64,000 bases of DNA, taken from assembly GCF_008831285.2 (NCBI RefSeq), contig NC_045150.1, forward strand, positions 1,502,001 to 1,566,000. Reading direction: 5' to 3'. Source of the stretch: Nymphaea colorata (lineage: Eukaryota > Streptophyta > Magnoliopsida > Nymphaeales > Nymphaeaceae). Under the pieces are notes generated by a model. The model had not been told where the DNA came from and ran no database searches. It worked only from the letters and a program-made list of their open reading frames with translations. The position numbers and the translations under genes were made by a program. Shown one piece after another: positions 22,920 to 34,864 of the stretch (position 1 is its first letter; each line of letters starts with the position of its first letter).

Positions 22920-23170
22920 TGGTCGACGCTGCTCGACCAACACGTTTCTATCGGAGGCACCTGTCATTGCCTTGGCCAATGCTGCTCGGCCAGCTTGGTG
23001 GCCTTCGGCAATGCCTGTCGCTGCCTTGGCGATGCCGCTCGGCTAGTTCGGCCGCAATTGCTGCTGGCCTGGCCGATGTGGCTCGGCCAGTTAGGCCCTC
23101 TTCGGCCACCACGGCCGCAAGTTTGGCCGATGTTGTTCAGCCAACACGGCCTCTCACGGCCACTGCCGCT
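22920..23170. repeat. Imperfect GC-rich tandem-like repeats (GCTCGGCCAG words)
   Basis: Variants of gctcggccag, tggccgatgt and gccgctgcc recur about every 55-65 bases through this stretch, in a degenerate minisatellite-like array. Confidence 0.5.
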
Positions 23171-23319
23171 GCCCACTGCTGCTCTGTAGGAAGGTCCGTA
23201 TCAGAAACTCTGTAATGACCCTGGCCGAGTACTTAAGCCAGCTCGAGCAGTGCACACGAGGATAAGTTGTAATGCTTTGAGCCTTTGTAATGTTCCGTTG
23301 TTGAGGAAAAAGACGGATT

Positions 23320-23477
23320 CCTCGAGTTGAGGCAAAGCCTAGTTGTCCCTTGAGTTTTCATACAAGTAGTGATGGGCTGGTAAGTCTAAGAGTGCATACT
23401 TATGCCGTGCAGGTGAAGAATGAAAGAAAAATTTGTCCCTGTGACAAAGGACAACCAGGCTTTGCCTCAACTCGAGG
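23320..23477. repeat. 32-bp inverted repeat with 95-base spacer
   Basis: The arm at 23320-23351 (cctcgagttgaggcaaagcc and on) and the arm at 23447-23477 (ending caactcgagg) are reverse complements apart from one mismatch and one single-base gap. The transcript would fold into a long hairpin. It may be the ends of a small foldback element; no target duplication was recognised. Confidence 0.8.
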
Positions 23478-23484
23478 GGTTGAT

Positions 23485-26470
23485 TTTTCATTTGCATTTT
23501 TCACAAAACTTGATTTGTGGTTTATCATCCTTAACCTGCAGAAAATAATTCAAGTTTGGCACTTTAATTTTTATGCAAATTTATGGTGATGGATTATCAA
23601 GCATTTTAAACATTTAAATTTTGGAGGCTGATGCAGTTTTCTTTGTTTCTACTTCCCACATTACTGGAGTGTCCCTGCATCCACTAGATATTAATTAGAC
23701 GTTGACCTTCTTATCCAGAAGATGGGGGATTAGCTAGGACATCAAGTAGTACTAGAACGCCCTGAATTTCTCAACTTGTCCCAGCTTTCTCATTAGCAAT
23801 CATGCATGTCAAAGGTAATCGAAAAATGTCTAGCCATTTCCTGTTAGTTCATCCTATTCTCGGCTCTTCTTTTCTGTGTTGTTCCTTCAGGTTAAAAGAG
23901 TATAAAAAGGAACAAGTTATTGATCTTGATCTCCCTGAAAGGCACACCACATTTTTGGGGTTGTTGGGAGAGATAAGACATAGTAATTTGCCTTGAAAGA
24001 AGAGTCCTCCATGAGAAATTTTTCCAAAAATCTTTCGACGGCCTATAAAATGAAATACGAAAGTGAGTTTGAACCAAAGGAAAGTGAAAATGAAAACTGG
24101 TGGAAGTCGCTACACCAACACAAGCATCGCCATTGCTAAAATGGAGAATGGTGGTATCACTTTTGACATAAGTTGTGTTGCTTTTAACCTGCTGAACCAA
24201 TGGTTACATTCCTGTGATATATAACTTTAAGGTTAACCCTGTTACTCTGTTGCCTGAGTTTTTGTTTGAGAGTCTATTTAGGACAAGCGCCGAAGGTCAG
24301 CCCTTTCACCCTTGCCTAAAGAGTCCATTGCTGTAGCAGCTTATAAATTCACGCTTACAGGAATTGAACTAGAGACCAAGCTTTAAGCACCTGCTAATGA
24401 ACTGTTCTCTGGTGACGAGTCTCTTTCTTCTCCTGTAAGCTTCACATGAGTTTTCACCTGAATCACTAATCTTAGCTTGTCTGATCAACCCTGAAGATTT
24501 GCTCGATTCTTATTTTAAATTTTTCTGGTCTTCTTTTTAAGATCAAGAGGGACACTAACTTATGAGGTTAACATTTTTCCCCTTTTATAACCTTCATCTT
24601 CATTTTTTTTCCACTGATAGTTTTTTCTTCCATAGTTTTTCCTGATTCAGAGTACTGCTGTAGATTCTTTTCCGAATCTCAAAGAATATTGAACAAGCGA
24701 GTGAGTTTAATTTAAGCACATGCGATTGAACTTTGAACTATGGCCATGGACACTATTGCAGTGACATTTGAACTATGACATCTGAATACCAGTTTTAACT
24801 TTTAAGTCTATCTTATCCTTTCTGTCCACATTCTTTTACTATCCCATATTTTAATTTGTTTTCTTTCCCACTATGATGGAAACCATTGATGTGTCATACT
24901 TGCTGATCCTAAAGAAGTTGCATGCTTATGCTGTCTTATTTCATCTCCCTCTTGATGTAATTTCTCTATTCATTCTTTTCCTATTACAGTAATGGACGAC
25001 GATGACTTTGCTAATGAATATTCATAGACTTTAGTCATTCTACCTGAGGGTTCTAGTCAACCAATCTACCCAATCGTATAGCCCCTGTGGGCTTCTAGTC
25101 CACCCTTCAGAAAGAGTCTCACAAACAAATTTGGTACTTGCATCAAACTGAAATTGAGTGGTCGTTTTTTTCCGTTTTGTGCATGCTAGCTACTCCACCA
25201 TCAAGGCATTAACACACACATTTCACTTACAAGCACTTCAAAAGTTTTCCCTCTAGTTAGCAGTAAAAGTTGTGTTATAGGTAAAAGTCTAAATGTGATC
25301 AGATTCAAACTACTCAATGCATAGAAAATCATATTTGGATGAGATTCATACTGCCAAAGAAACTCAAGATCTTCAATCTGCACCTGCAAGCCATTTACAC
25401 CCATTGTCGGTTACAGCATCAGACGTGAAAAGGGCAAGTTTTGGTGTTAAAATCTTGTACTTAGGAGGGGTTGTACTTGTTCCTTGGTCTTTCATATTAC
25501 GGAAGAGGTGTTTTCGTCTTTTCAAGCACCCCAACCGTTCGGAACATCTGATCATCTCTCCTATTCCTTTGCATGGTTAAGTTCATGACATAGCCATCAA
25601 TTCGGTTGAGAACTTATCCGAAAATCCACAATACTTGTAATGACATATATGAGAGTGTGTATGTGGGAGAGTACTTTTTGAAAAATGAAAATACAAGAAG
25701 TAGTTGTGCTTATCTAAACTGTTTGGCTGTGCTAGATTGATATTTATAAAGACTATATTGCCAACTCAAATTGAATTAATTTACTGTAGTTGAATGTTTA
25801 TATTTTAAACTCTTTATTAATTAAGAATTTACTTGTGCAGGTTCAGTTTCCTATAAAGCTCAGGAAAATGTCTTCTTCAGCTTGAGCGAATGGAAGCTAA
25901 ATGACTACTCTGCTTTTTTTTTTTGGGGGGGTCTCTTTGGGGCGAGAATTTTATGCATTTCCCTCATGATGGCCCTACTAAACTGGATTAATATAATCCG
26001 CAAGGATGGTATGACAAAAAGTTGAAAGTGAAATCGTCAATGGAAAATGTATTAGATGCTTTCAAATAGATAAAAGTGCTACCAACAATCAAGACCTAAA
26101 AAGAAATGGAACATAGTGAAATTTGATCCATTGTGGGCAAATGAAGTATGACAGAACTTGCAAGAGCAGCATTCAAATTGTTATGCCTCCAATTAACCCC
26201 AACAAAATGTTGAAAACACATTAAAGGTAGAAATTTACTATGTCTAATCAATTTGAAGGCAAAAAATGTGCTTGAACATCAGTTTGTATTCCTGAATATT
26301 TGGCTCCTGCAAAGATACTGCCTGCACATTATGCAACACCATGCAAAGCCCTTTTCATTGATGTAACACAATTTATATTTTGACATTCTCTGCCTCACCA
26401 GACAATGTCACCGTGGTGGAGTTTGGGCTCCTCTACGTGCGTTGAAGAAAAGAGGCCACGAGATGAACAT
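23485..26470. other. No gene recognised
   Basis: AT-rich sequence with short chance frames on both strands (for example 23802-23996 plus and 25317-25580 plus), none with a domain I know. A short exon-like phrase follows a cag-type acceptor at about 24.99 kb (MDDDDFANEYS then stop), but nothing supports it further. Confidence 0.4.
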
Positions 26471-26484
26471 CAAGCTACAGACAG

Positions 26485-26672
26485 ATCTAGAGAGAGAGAG
26501 AGACAGTGAAACACAGGAAGAGATGGTGAGGCAAATAGAGAGAACAAGAGAGCGGGCTAGACAAAGAGAAAGTGGGGAAGTAGAGAGGAAGAGAGAGGGA
26601 GGGAGATGCAGAGGGAGAGAGACAGAGAAAGAGAGCGAGATGTAAAGAGAGGGAGAGATAAAAGAAGAGGGC
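26485..26672 (+). repeat. Purine-only GA-rich tract
   Basis: Almost 190 bases of (GA)n-like sequence with very few pyrimidines on the plus strand: agagagagagagac, gagagaacaagagagc, gagggagggag and similar. The apparent Leu/Ser-rich open frame on the minus strand is a by-product. Confidence 0.85.
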
Positions 26673-27484
26673 GGCACAAGTGAAAATTGCTAAAGGAGAT
26701 CTTGGTTTTTGTGATAAACTCACATTTATTAATGCCTCCTTTTCTTCAATTCAGTAAGAAACCCATTATTTTTAGTCAAAATTGCTTCCGGATTTGAGTT
26801 CTGCTTCTTTCTAAGTTCAATCTACTATAACACAAAAATTTCTAGTTTTTGCAGCATGAATTCCCATTTAGCATGGAACTACAATTTTCCTAACAGTTCA
26901 TTTGAAGATTGAAGACAATGCCATTAAAGTCGGTGTTGATGCCAGACACTTTTTTTCGAAAGGGAACTAATTCAAAAACTTTTTGCCATAATAAAATGTT
27001 TGAGGGGTGCTAGGCAAACAATTGAGAGGAACCAATATATGAAAAAACAAATTATTGGATATCATCAATGTGAAAATAAATAAAATTTGTGGGATTGTGT
27101 GGGCAACTGCACAACAAGCCCACATGTGGCTCTGCCCCTGGTTAAAATTATCAATCATGACATAGTTGTAGGGGCCAGGATTTGCTTGTTGAAGTTCAAG
27201 TACAATTTCCAAGGTTTCAAATACTTTACGCAAAAGTTCATGTTGCTAGACTAGTTCATTAAACATAGTGGTAAGTGTGAGAGTTAGGCATGGTAGCTGC
27301 CTTCTTCCTGGTCGGACTGGGTCATGCTTGAGGCTCCTCTACGGTCAATATGTTTGTACTATCATTAAGTAGATAATTTTCTGGAACTAGCATGCATTCA
27401 TTTCCTAAGTCAAATTTTTATGGCACTTCACTAACATAAGCCGTATGGATTGTGCTCAATACTTCTTTTCCTTGTCTTTTGAAT

Positions 27485-27487
<3 letters not shown>

Positions 27488-27521
<34 letters not shown>
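27488..27521. repeat. (CT)n microsatellite
   Basis: About 17 uninterrupted CT units. Confidence 0.9.
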
Positions 27522-27522
<1 letters not shown>

Positions 27523-27524
<2 letters not shown>

Positions 27525-28740
27525 TGTCTTTCCAAATGCACAAAATCGGTAGAATGTTATCAGGACAGGTACTTCCCAGCGAGACACCAAGTCCCGCTAA
27601 ATGCAAAGTCAATGATATGTGAAGGGAATATAAAGTTGTAAATTTGACTGATCATACAAGCCAAGCAAATGCATTGCATGCCTTGCAATTCAAGCATCTA
27701 AGGAGTTGCAAGATCTCTTGATGTTCCCATTTATACATCGAAAGTAATGCCATGAGTCGCTGATTAGCTTAGAATGAAGCAGTTTCCTGGTCATGGCGTG
27801 AATCATTTGAATTATGCTTTCTGCAGTCATCATCTGCTACACATAGCTGTAAATAAATTTATGGGGGAACTATATTATGGTTTCAACTACAGCAACAAGT
27901 TTATTAATGAACCTATTGGCATCTCACTTGAGAAATGTAACCTCTTTGAGAAGGAACTGGTTTAACATAATATGTATTCAGAAATGCTGTTTATTTTTGT
28001 GAAGCAGCCGTGCAGGAGTTAAACCAAAGGTCGGACTGCTCTGTCATTAACTGGAAGCTAGACTGGACTTTCTGTATTCGAAGGTTATTTTAGTTTGATG
28101 AATATGATGCAAAGAGTACCAGGATGGCTGCAATGTGAGGTAATTTTTCTTTTACCATCTTTGTCGGTTTTTCTTTGTAGGCTTTCTTTTGGTTAATTAT
28201 TTGGTTCATGTTTTTCATTTTTTCTGCTTAAAACTCAAAGGCACACGTCGGTTTTTCCTTTTTCAAAAATACATTTTACTTATAACTTCGAAATAATAGA
28301 CGATTATCTTTTGTAATTTCTTAATAAAGGCTATATTTTTAAAAAAATATATCAAGCATGGCTACATGTAACTTAACCTCACAAACAAGAGACATTAAAT
28401 GCAAACTTTTTTTATGCTACTTAAAAAGATGACGACACAGTTTAATAGTAGGATAATATCCAAGGACAGTGGCAGACAATGTTCACTTCAAGCCTTCATT
28501 TAATAGCTTCATGAAGGGTATATAGCCCTTATTAAGAAATCACAAAAAAGTGGTCCCTTATTTAAACTATAGGACATAATTAGGCCTGAAAAAGGAAGGT
28601 GTCATTAAAAATTTGTAGCTCTTCATATCAATCCTCAACATCAGAGTGAAGAAAATCAGTTGATAAAAAAATATTAAAAACAAATTGGCTAGTATCCACT
28701 ACTATTGCATTGCCTTGGATCACTTTAAACACTCTTTTTA
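27523..28740. other. No gene recognised
   Basis: A 63-codon frame at 27774-27965 (MKQFPGHGVNHLNYAFCSHH) has balanced composition but no known domain, no promoter and no splice context. I leave it uncalled. Confidence 0.35.
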
Positions 28741-28744
28741 TGAT

Positions 28745-29150
28745 TTGAGCTCGAGTTGGGCCAGCTCCAGATCGACTCGACTCGGAAAACTTGAGCTCGA
28801 ACTCGGCTTAAACTCAAGTCAAGCTCAATATAACAACCTCGAGCTTGAACTCGACAATACAATGTTGAGCCTGACTGACTTGTTTAACTCATTTATGTTA
28901 AGCATATCTCCTTTTTTAACTTGTTTAACTCGTTAACTCGATTAACTCGTTTAGTTGCTGCACGGTTAACTATTTTTTCATTATAGTTCAACATTTATTA
29001 CGTAGTTGAGCCGAGTCGAGTTCTTTCAACTCGAACTCAACTGATTGAACATTTTGAGCATACATTTGAACTCTATTTCAACTCATTTATAAATAAGTCG
29101 AGTTTGATTCAATTTTAGATGAGTCGTCCAGGTGGCTCAACTCGTTGTGC
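28745..29150. repeat. CTCGAG/AACTCG-rich dispersed repeat
   Basis: Dense words such as gagctcgag, cgactcgactcgg, ttaactcg and gagtcgag occur over about 400 bases. Related to 481-640. Outer halves run in roughly opposite sense (tcgagctc near 28.75 kb, gagccgagtcgag near 29.01 kb), suggesting a foldback element, but the ends are not defined. Confidence 0.5.
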
Positions 29151-29159
29151 AGCCCCACA

Positions 29160-32100
29160 TATAGGTCTCGGATCCACCTACACGCAGCAGCAAACTGAAA
29201 TGGTTTTAGTTTATACCCAAGTTGGAAAAAATAAATATGTCTTATATTTTTAAATATTTAAATACAGATTAATTAATTATTTTAGTGAAAAGGGAAATAT
29301 ATTCTATGTATGAACTGATGTTGTGACATAGGTCACCGAACCAACGGATATTGGCGACATTGTTGTACTAACTACTAACCGGCCCATTGAGTTTGGCACG
29401 GCTTCTTGGGTTGACTAAGAATAATCCATGATATGACAATTATTTCCACACAATGACATCGCGCAGTTTTGTAGGAGGAGAAATTAGTTGATGATGATAA
29501 GATGGTGCGTTCAGGATCAAAATGGATCAAGAGAAATATCCAACGGCTCTACCACCCTCCAGTCAACGGCTTAACGCTTTACTTTGTCAAAGTATCGTGT
29601 CCTTACTTGAAATAGTCAAAACAAACCAAAGCCGAAAACCGATTGCAGCTCTAGAAAGCGGCAGCAATATTGTCAAAGATTGTGAGCTTCTAGACCCGCC
29701 GTCCCCACAAGCACTTTAGAATTATTGAGAGTTATTGAGTTGTGGACTTCAACCTTTTGACCTTCGAGCTGGGCTTACGTTCATACATGCATGATGCCCT
29801 ATCTTTGGGGTGCAAGTGGCTCGGATTCTGGTATATTGCCTAATCCAGCTTAATCAGGTTTGCCATCGGTAAATGTGGCAAGCTAAACCACTGTGACCAA
29901 GCTTTGGATCCTGCAAATGGTTTTTTCGTTAAGGTGACGCACATCTCAAAATCATGATATGTGGGATCTACCATCTAAACAAACAGGGGACCTTAGCAAA
30001 CAGTGGATTTGCGGGAGCCACTGTTTAAACAAACGATGTGTCTCCACAATAAGAAAAGACTTTGATTTCGTATCCACATTAGGACTCTGAATGGTTGCAT
30101 GCAGTGGCTATGATGTTCATTACTCAAACTTTTTATATTGGAGACCAAATCCAAGTGGGTTTGGGTTTGGACCGGTGGGTAATCAGATTGATCTACCCCA
30201 TTGCCATCCCTATCATCGAATGCCTGTAAGAGTGGAATATATACAACAAGGTCAATGTTTAACATCCTTTGGACTTTTGGGTGCATATATATATATATAT
30301 ATGTAATCGAAAGCAATTGCTTGGTTGCCCCTATGTCACGTATATTTGGTAAGTTGGGTATGTTGGTTTTTGGTAGGTTAGTTGGGCAAGAGTTTCACCA
30401 AAAGCAGGAAACCAAACCACTTTGGGAGACCTTATCTTCACACAACAACTTCAACAAGACTTATCATATGTGGCGTGTGTGTGTATAAGGGGCACACCCA
30501 AGGCTAGGATATTGTTAAAAGTGCGCCCAAGTGTTTTACTTTCGTGGTTAACCAATGAAGACGTGAAATAATGGGAGGTAAAAGAATCAATCCGCCTGCA
30601 TCCTTACCCTTTCTTTCCAAGGTAAACTTTAGTAACCAACTATAAGATGTTAGAGTAAGGACCGCCGTTATTAATATCATTCTGTATTCAACTACAGCGC
30701 CCAATGCAATGCAGGGCTTGTATGGATTTATATCTTTTAAAATCAATTTTTAATTATTTTAAATTACATTTATGAGACAAAAATAAAGCAATTCAGGCTG
30801 ATATTTAACGATAAAAATTGTACGATACACATGACAAGTTTATGGGGCTATAGACTCATTGCTGTAATAACTGGTTTCTCCATCCGTAATAGAAGGCCTA
30901 AAGACGTTGGTATAAAGAGATGCATGTGTGTGTTTATGAATCCATTTCAAAATTATGGTAGATTATGGGACACCAAGTGATTCATGATTTTACCTTAAAT
31001 TTGGAGCAGATTTATAGAACAATCGCACCTTATTACTAATTACAAATGCTAAACACCCCTTCAATCGTATGGACAATTTAAAATTTCAAAATATTTTTTA
31101 GTTAATCTTAAAGAGTTTAACGCATGTTTTTAGAAAACTATGGAAAGGACTTGAAGTAGAGTAAAGGCTCACATGGTGGTAGTGCCTGATGCGGTCAATC
31201 AAATGTTTAAAGAAAGAAAAAAGAGACTTGGAAAAGAATTAGCGGGCAAAAATTTAAAGGAAAAAAGTAATTTGACGTTATATCGGTGATTTTGTCTCCT
31301 TAGCTCATCTTGGGACTTGAGTGGAGGATAACATGATCAGTTAAATTGCTTGACACTTTGGGTTGTTCAATTGCACGTTAAGTCTAAAGTAAAAAGTAAT
31401 TTTCACTTTTTTTTTTTTGCTTTTGTCAGCATTTACCTTTTACTGTTGACATAACGTAACGTCTTCCCGTGATTGCGCCAGTCTTTGTGAGAGTTTCTTC
31501 CACGGGGAAACGCGTAAGAAAAAGGATCGTCTAATGAATAAAGCAATTGGATGAATGTAATTACATAACAACTTTCAGGAAATATCGTCTCAACAGGTAA
31601 CAACGAATATCAAAGTAACACAGAATCTAAAAGTTCACGTTCATTAAAATGCCTAAAAAATCTTGATCTTAGATTGCTTTCAACAAATAGACCCATTTGG
31701 TAATCGTATAATATATATATATGTGATTATCACTCGTGTCTATTTGTTCATAATCTAATATATATATATATAGGAGTTTATACGTGGTGCTCGTGATTAG
31801 GTTATGACATTCACCATGACAATTGGCTTTGTCTCTTTTTGTTGAACGCATAAAGATGAACATCCAGTTAAAAAGAATGATAAGTCGAAACTTATGGTTG
31901 TGTGCCCATTTAAAAAACCTAAAACTGGCTTCATACTGCGTTAAGCGAACCATTAAGGTTTATAAACTACAAGTTTTAAACTGGCAAGAACCATTACTAA
32001 GATTGGCTAATGGCCGTCTTTAACTAGTACCAAAATCAATATTCATCCCCATTGTCACCTGATACTTTCTATTTTCAATTGAGAACTTTCAGAACCCATG

Positions 32101-32985
32101 GAAATAGCAAACGTTCTCTCTCTCTCGCTCTCTCTCTCTCTTATTTTTCTGTGCATTGTATTGTATATTTTCTCTTCCTTATTTTGTTTTTGCGGTTTGT
32201 TTTTTGCGGATGTACGTAAGGGACTTCTTGTCCCCAAATTTTGTTATTTATTCCCATTTTATCGGCTCTCTCTCTCTTTCTCTCACAACCAAAAATTTTG
32301 CGTCAATTTTTCAAGGGGTAACTAATAGTTTAAATTCCAAATTTGAAGGGGCTCTTATATATAAATAATGAAAAGCTAAGAGAATGATTTTATATATGAT
32401 ATGAAAATTTATGTAGGTTGGTGTGGGCAATTGCCTACATCAGCCTGCACATGTTTCCGCTACTGATACACACGACAGTATATATAATAATAATGCTTTT
32501 TTTTTATCTTGGCCTTTCACATTCTTTTTATTGGTGTTGTTAAAAGCAGTTGGACGCGTTGAGAATCATAAATAAATGATATATATCTTCTTTTCTTTCT
32601 TCTTTTTAATGTTTTTTTGCGCTAGAGGTTGTCCATACTCAATCTTAAGGTATTCCACATTGTATATGCTTAACGTGTAAGCTGCAACTACACATTCTTG
32701 TGTAAAGATTTCTTGCCAAATTAAACAGCATGATATTGATGCTTCTTCCACGCTAAACTTTGATGTTCCTTGAAAATAAAGCTCATATGATGATGAAGCC
32801 ACAATTTTATACTTGGTGGAAACAAAATGGCTTAGGAACCAGAACCATTTTGAGGAGTGTTTAGACATCGGTTTGGATTAGTGGCTAATAAGCTGCTCGT
32901 CGTTGGTTCGAGTGGCATGGAGCCTACTGGCATAAGAGGAAAGCAATGCACTGGTTGACGTACAATGATAGAGGCAAATCAAGCA
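29160..32985. other. No gene recognised; simple repeats
   Basis: AT-rich DNA with (TA)n at about 30.28-30.30, 31.71-31.72 and 31.76-31.77 kb and a CT-rich run at 32.11-32.14 kb. A phrase at 30018-30037 (cactgtttaaacaaac) recurs in inverse orientation at about 37.23-37.25 kb, probably ends of one MITE family. No coding similarity seen. Confidence 0.4.
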
Positions 32986-32995
32986 CCGATGCAGC

Positions 32996-33191
32996 CAGGG
33001 GCGTAGGGAGGGCGGGCCCGCCTAGGCCGTGGCTCGCCCCGAACTAGCTGCAAAAAAAAAATTACATTAGAAAAATAAAAAAAATTTAATTGTTTAATGT
33101 ATTTTTTTACTTATGTTCAATTTGACCCTACCCAAATTTGAGGTTGGATTATTTGACTCGTCCCTAAACAAAATCCTAGTTCGGCCCCTGG
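32996..33191. mobile_element. MITE, GGGGCG-ended family, copy 1
   Basis: Starts caggggcgtagggagg and ends cctagttcggcccctg, an imperfect inverted terminal repeat. Flanked by 8-bp near-identical repeats gatgcagc (32988-32995) and gttgcagc (33192-33199), which look like a target duplication. The interior is AT-rich with no coding capacity, as expected for a non-autonomous DNA transposon. Confidence 0.65.
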
Positions 33192-33424
33192 TTGCAGCAT
33201 TGGATTTTAAAAAAGGAGGCTTCCGCTATTTCTCCTGTTCCTCCGAGATGACATGAGGAACAAACTTTTAATTAGACCTATGCAGCTGCTCGTGAGCTGA
33301 CGTATTAATAACGTAACAGGAACAGGGTGTTTTTCTCTTTTGAAATTATGGCTGCCAAGAAACTTAATTGATAGAAATTTGTGTCATAAAAAATTAGCCA
33401 ATCGTAACATTGGTTTGCACTTTA

Positions 33425-33609
33425 AAGGGCTGAGGAAGGAGGCAAGGGGGTGGTTGGGGCCTTGGCCCCCTTCTCAAATTTTAAAAGATTTTATATGTAA
33501 ATTTCAAATATTCAGTTTAATGTATATAGAAACTTTTATTTTGGTTCCTGTTAAAATCTTAAAATTATAGTTAGGCCCCTGCAATGGAAAGCTGCTTGAC
33601 TCTGCCCTT
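33425..33609. mobile_element. MITE, GGGGCG-ended family, degenerate copy 2
   Basis: Begins aagggctgaggaaggaggc and ends ctctgccctt. The GC-rich head (ttggggccttggccccc) and the AT-rich body with ttttatatgtaaattt match the general layout of copy 1 and of 50415-50620. No clear target duplication. Confidence 0.45.
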
Positions 33610-34691
33610 GGGAAGGAATCAGCTCCGCTCATTAAGAAGATAACGGCATCAAAGTCATTTTTAAAGATGAGCACTTTCAGAATGGATTCAAGAGACTTGG
33701 TAAATCAGGCGATTCATCGAATTAGCAAAGTATTAAAATATCAAAACATATATTAAAAAGAGACTTGAATCGGCTACAAAATCAAATCGGTTTGCTACCC
33801 ATTTGATTCGAATGAACCGATTCGGGCAAACTTAATAGCACTGACCTTTTACATTTCTTTTTTTTTTTTCCACATTAGTTTTAGGTTGGACTGGGGCACC
33901 GCCCCAACTCGAACCCGGAAACGTCTACTTAAAGAAGTTTGGTCAACTGGTCAAAAAAGGTTTAGGGGACGGGAAAAATAAAGCAGGGAATAAAGCGTCC
34001 GAGTAAGAGTCAGGTTGAGAAAGGTCCAGAACTGGACACCTTTTGGGCTCAAACGGATCCCAAGGTTCTCAACTTTGGCTCACAAGCAGAGTCGACAGCT
34101 AGCAGGCACATGACCATCTGCTTCCCAGCTCCCTCTTGTCCTACTGCCCTCCGTTGCGCTACGGCTTTAGACTAAATCAACGCAGGATTTTTACTATGGT
34201 TCTTGCCTTAATTAGGCCGTGTTTGAATTATGGAGAGAATGTTTATGACAAACTTTTTTGTCTCCATCTTCGTTCAAACACGGTGGATACAACTGCATCA
34301 TAGGCCATCCTTCGCCTGCTTACAAACACACCCTTTAATAAAAGTATAAAGTACAGGGTGCATTTTCTAGCTTGTTGGTACTAAAAGGATGCCCAGATTT
34401 CTTGACAGCAGCAGTAGAACTTATTAGAAAGTGTTGGATGTGTTCTTGATACACAAGTTCCTAGAATACAAATTTTAAAATTCCATGTTTTTGTTATAAA
34501 AAAAAGCGTACCATATTTATGTCTACTGCTTAATTGTTGGATTTCAAAACACTATCTAAAATCGTATCATATTTCTTCAAACAAAAACAAAATGCTTTCA
34601 GATATACCTCATTGATTAGAAGCGCCGAAAGCCCATCTCACTATGAGTCTGCAGAAATGTCAGGTTCAGTGCAATGGTTTTGCCTTTTGCC

Positions 34692-34856
34692 AAGGGGCGG
34701 AGGGAGGGGTGGCCGCCCGGGCCATGGTCCGGGTGAGCCCGGGAAAATTTTTTTTTTTTACATTGAAAAAATCAAATTTTTTTAGTTTGGCTCGACCGGT
34801 TGCTTCTCGTCGCTCCTCTTGACCTGACCCTAGAAAAAATCCTGGCTCCGCCCCTG
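34692..34856. mobile_element. MITE, GGGGCG-ended family, copy 3
   Basis: Starts aaggggcggagggagg and ends cctggctccgcccctg. Direct repeats ttttgcc flank it at 34685-34691 and 34857-34863. The head (gccgcccgggccatggtccgg) and a poly(T) run after gggaaaa are typical of this family. 165 bp. Confidence 0.65.
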
Positions 34857-34864
34857 TTTTGCCC

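Larger units (their letters stand above)
19290..23310. other. GC-rich repeat-derived zone without a recognised gene
   Basis: About 4 kb, richer in G+C than its surroundings, with strong word repetition: ggccggccagagatggc near 19.3 kb, then gagctcggcta- and gtgagctt-like words at 20.6-21.2 kb, then runs of gctcggccag and ctgccttggc at 22.9-23.2 kb. It follows the chromovirus C-terminus directly and could hold its 3' untranslated region and LTR plus other insertions. Open frames here are compositional artefacts. Confidence 0.5.

Noticed and set aside
22793-23215. 140-codon Ala/Pro/Leu-rich frame
   Set aside because: Several frames on both strands are open here because of GC-rich repeats, and no domain is visible.
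26408-26723. Leu/Ser-rich minus frames that resemble membrane proteins
   Set aside because: They are translations of the GA-rich tract; the periodicity is nucleotide, not protein.
32880-32950. Possible tRNA-like T-loop (ggttcgag)
   Set aside because: No matching acceptor stem, D-arm or anticodon stem could be paired around it.
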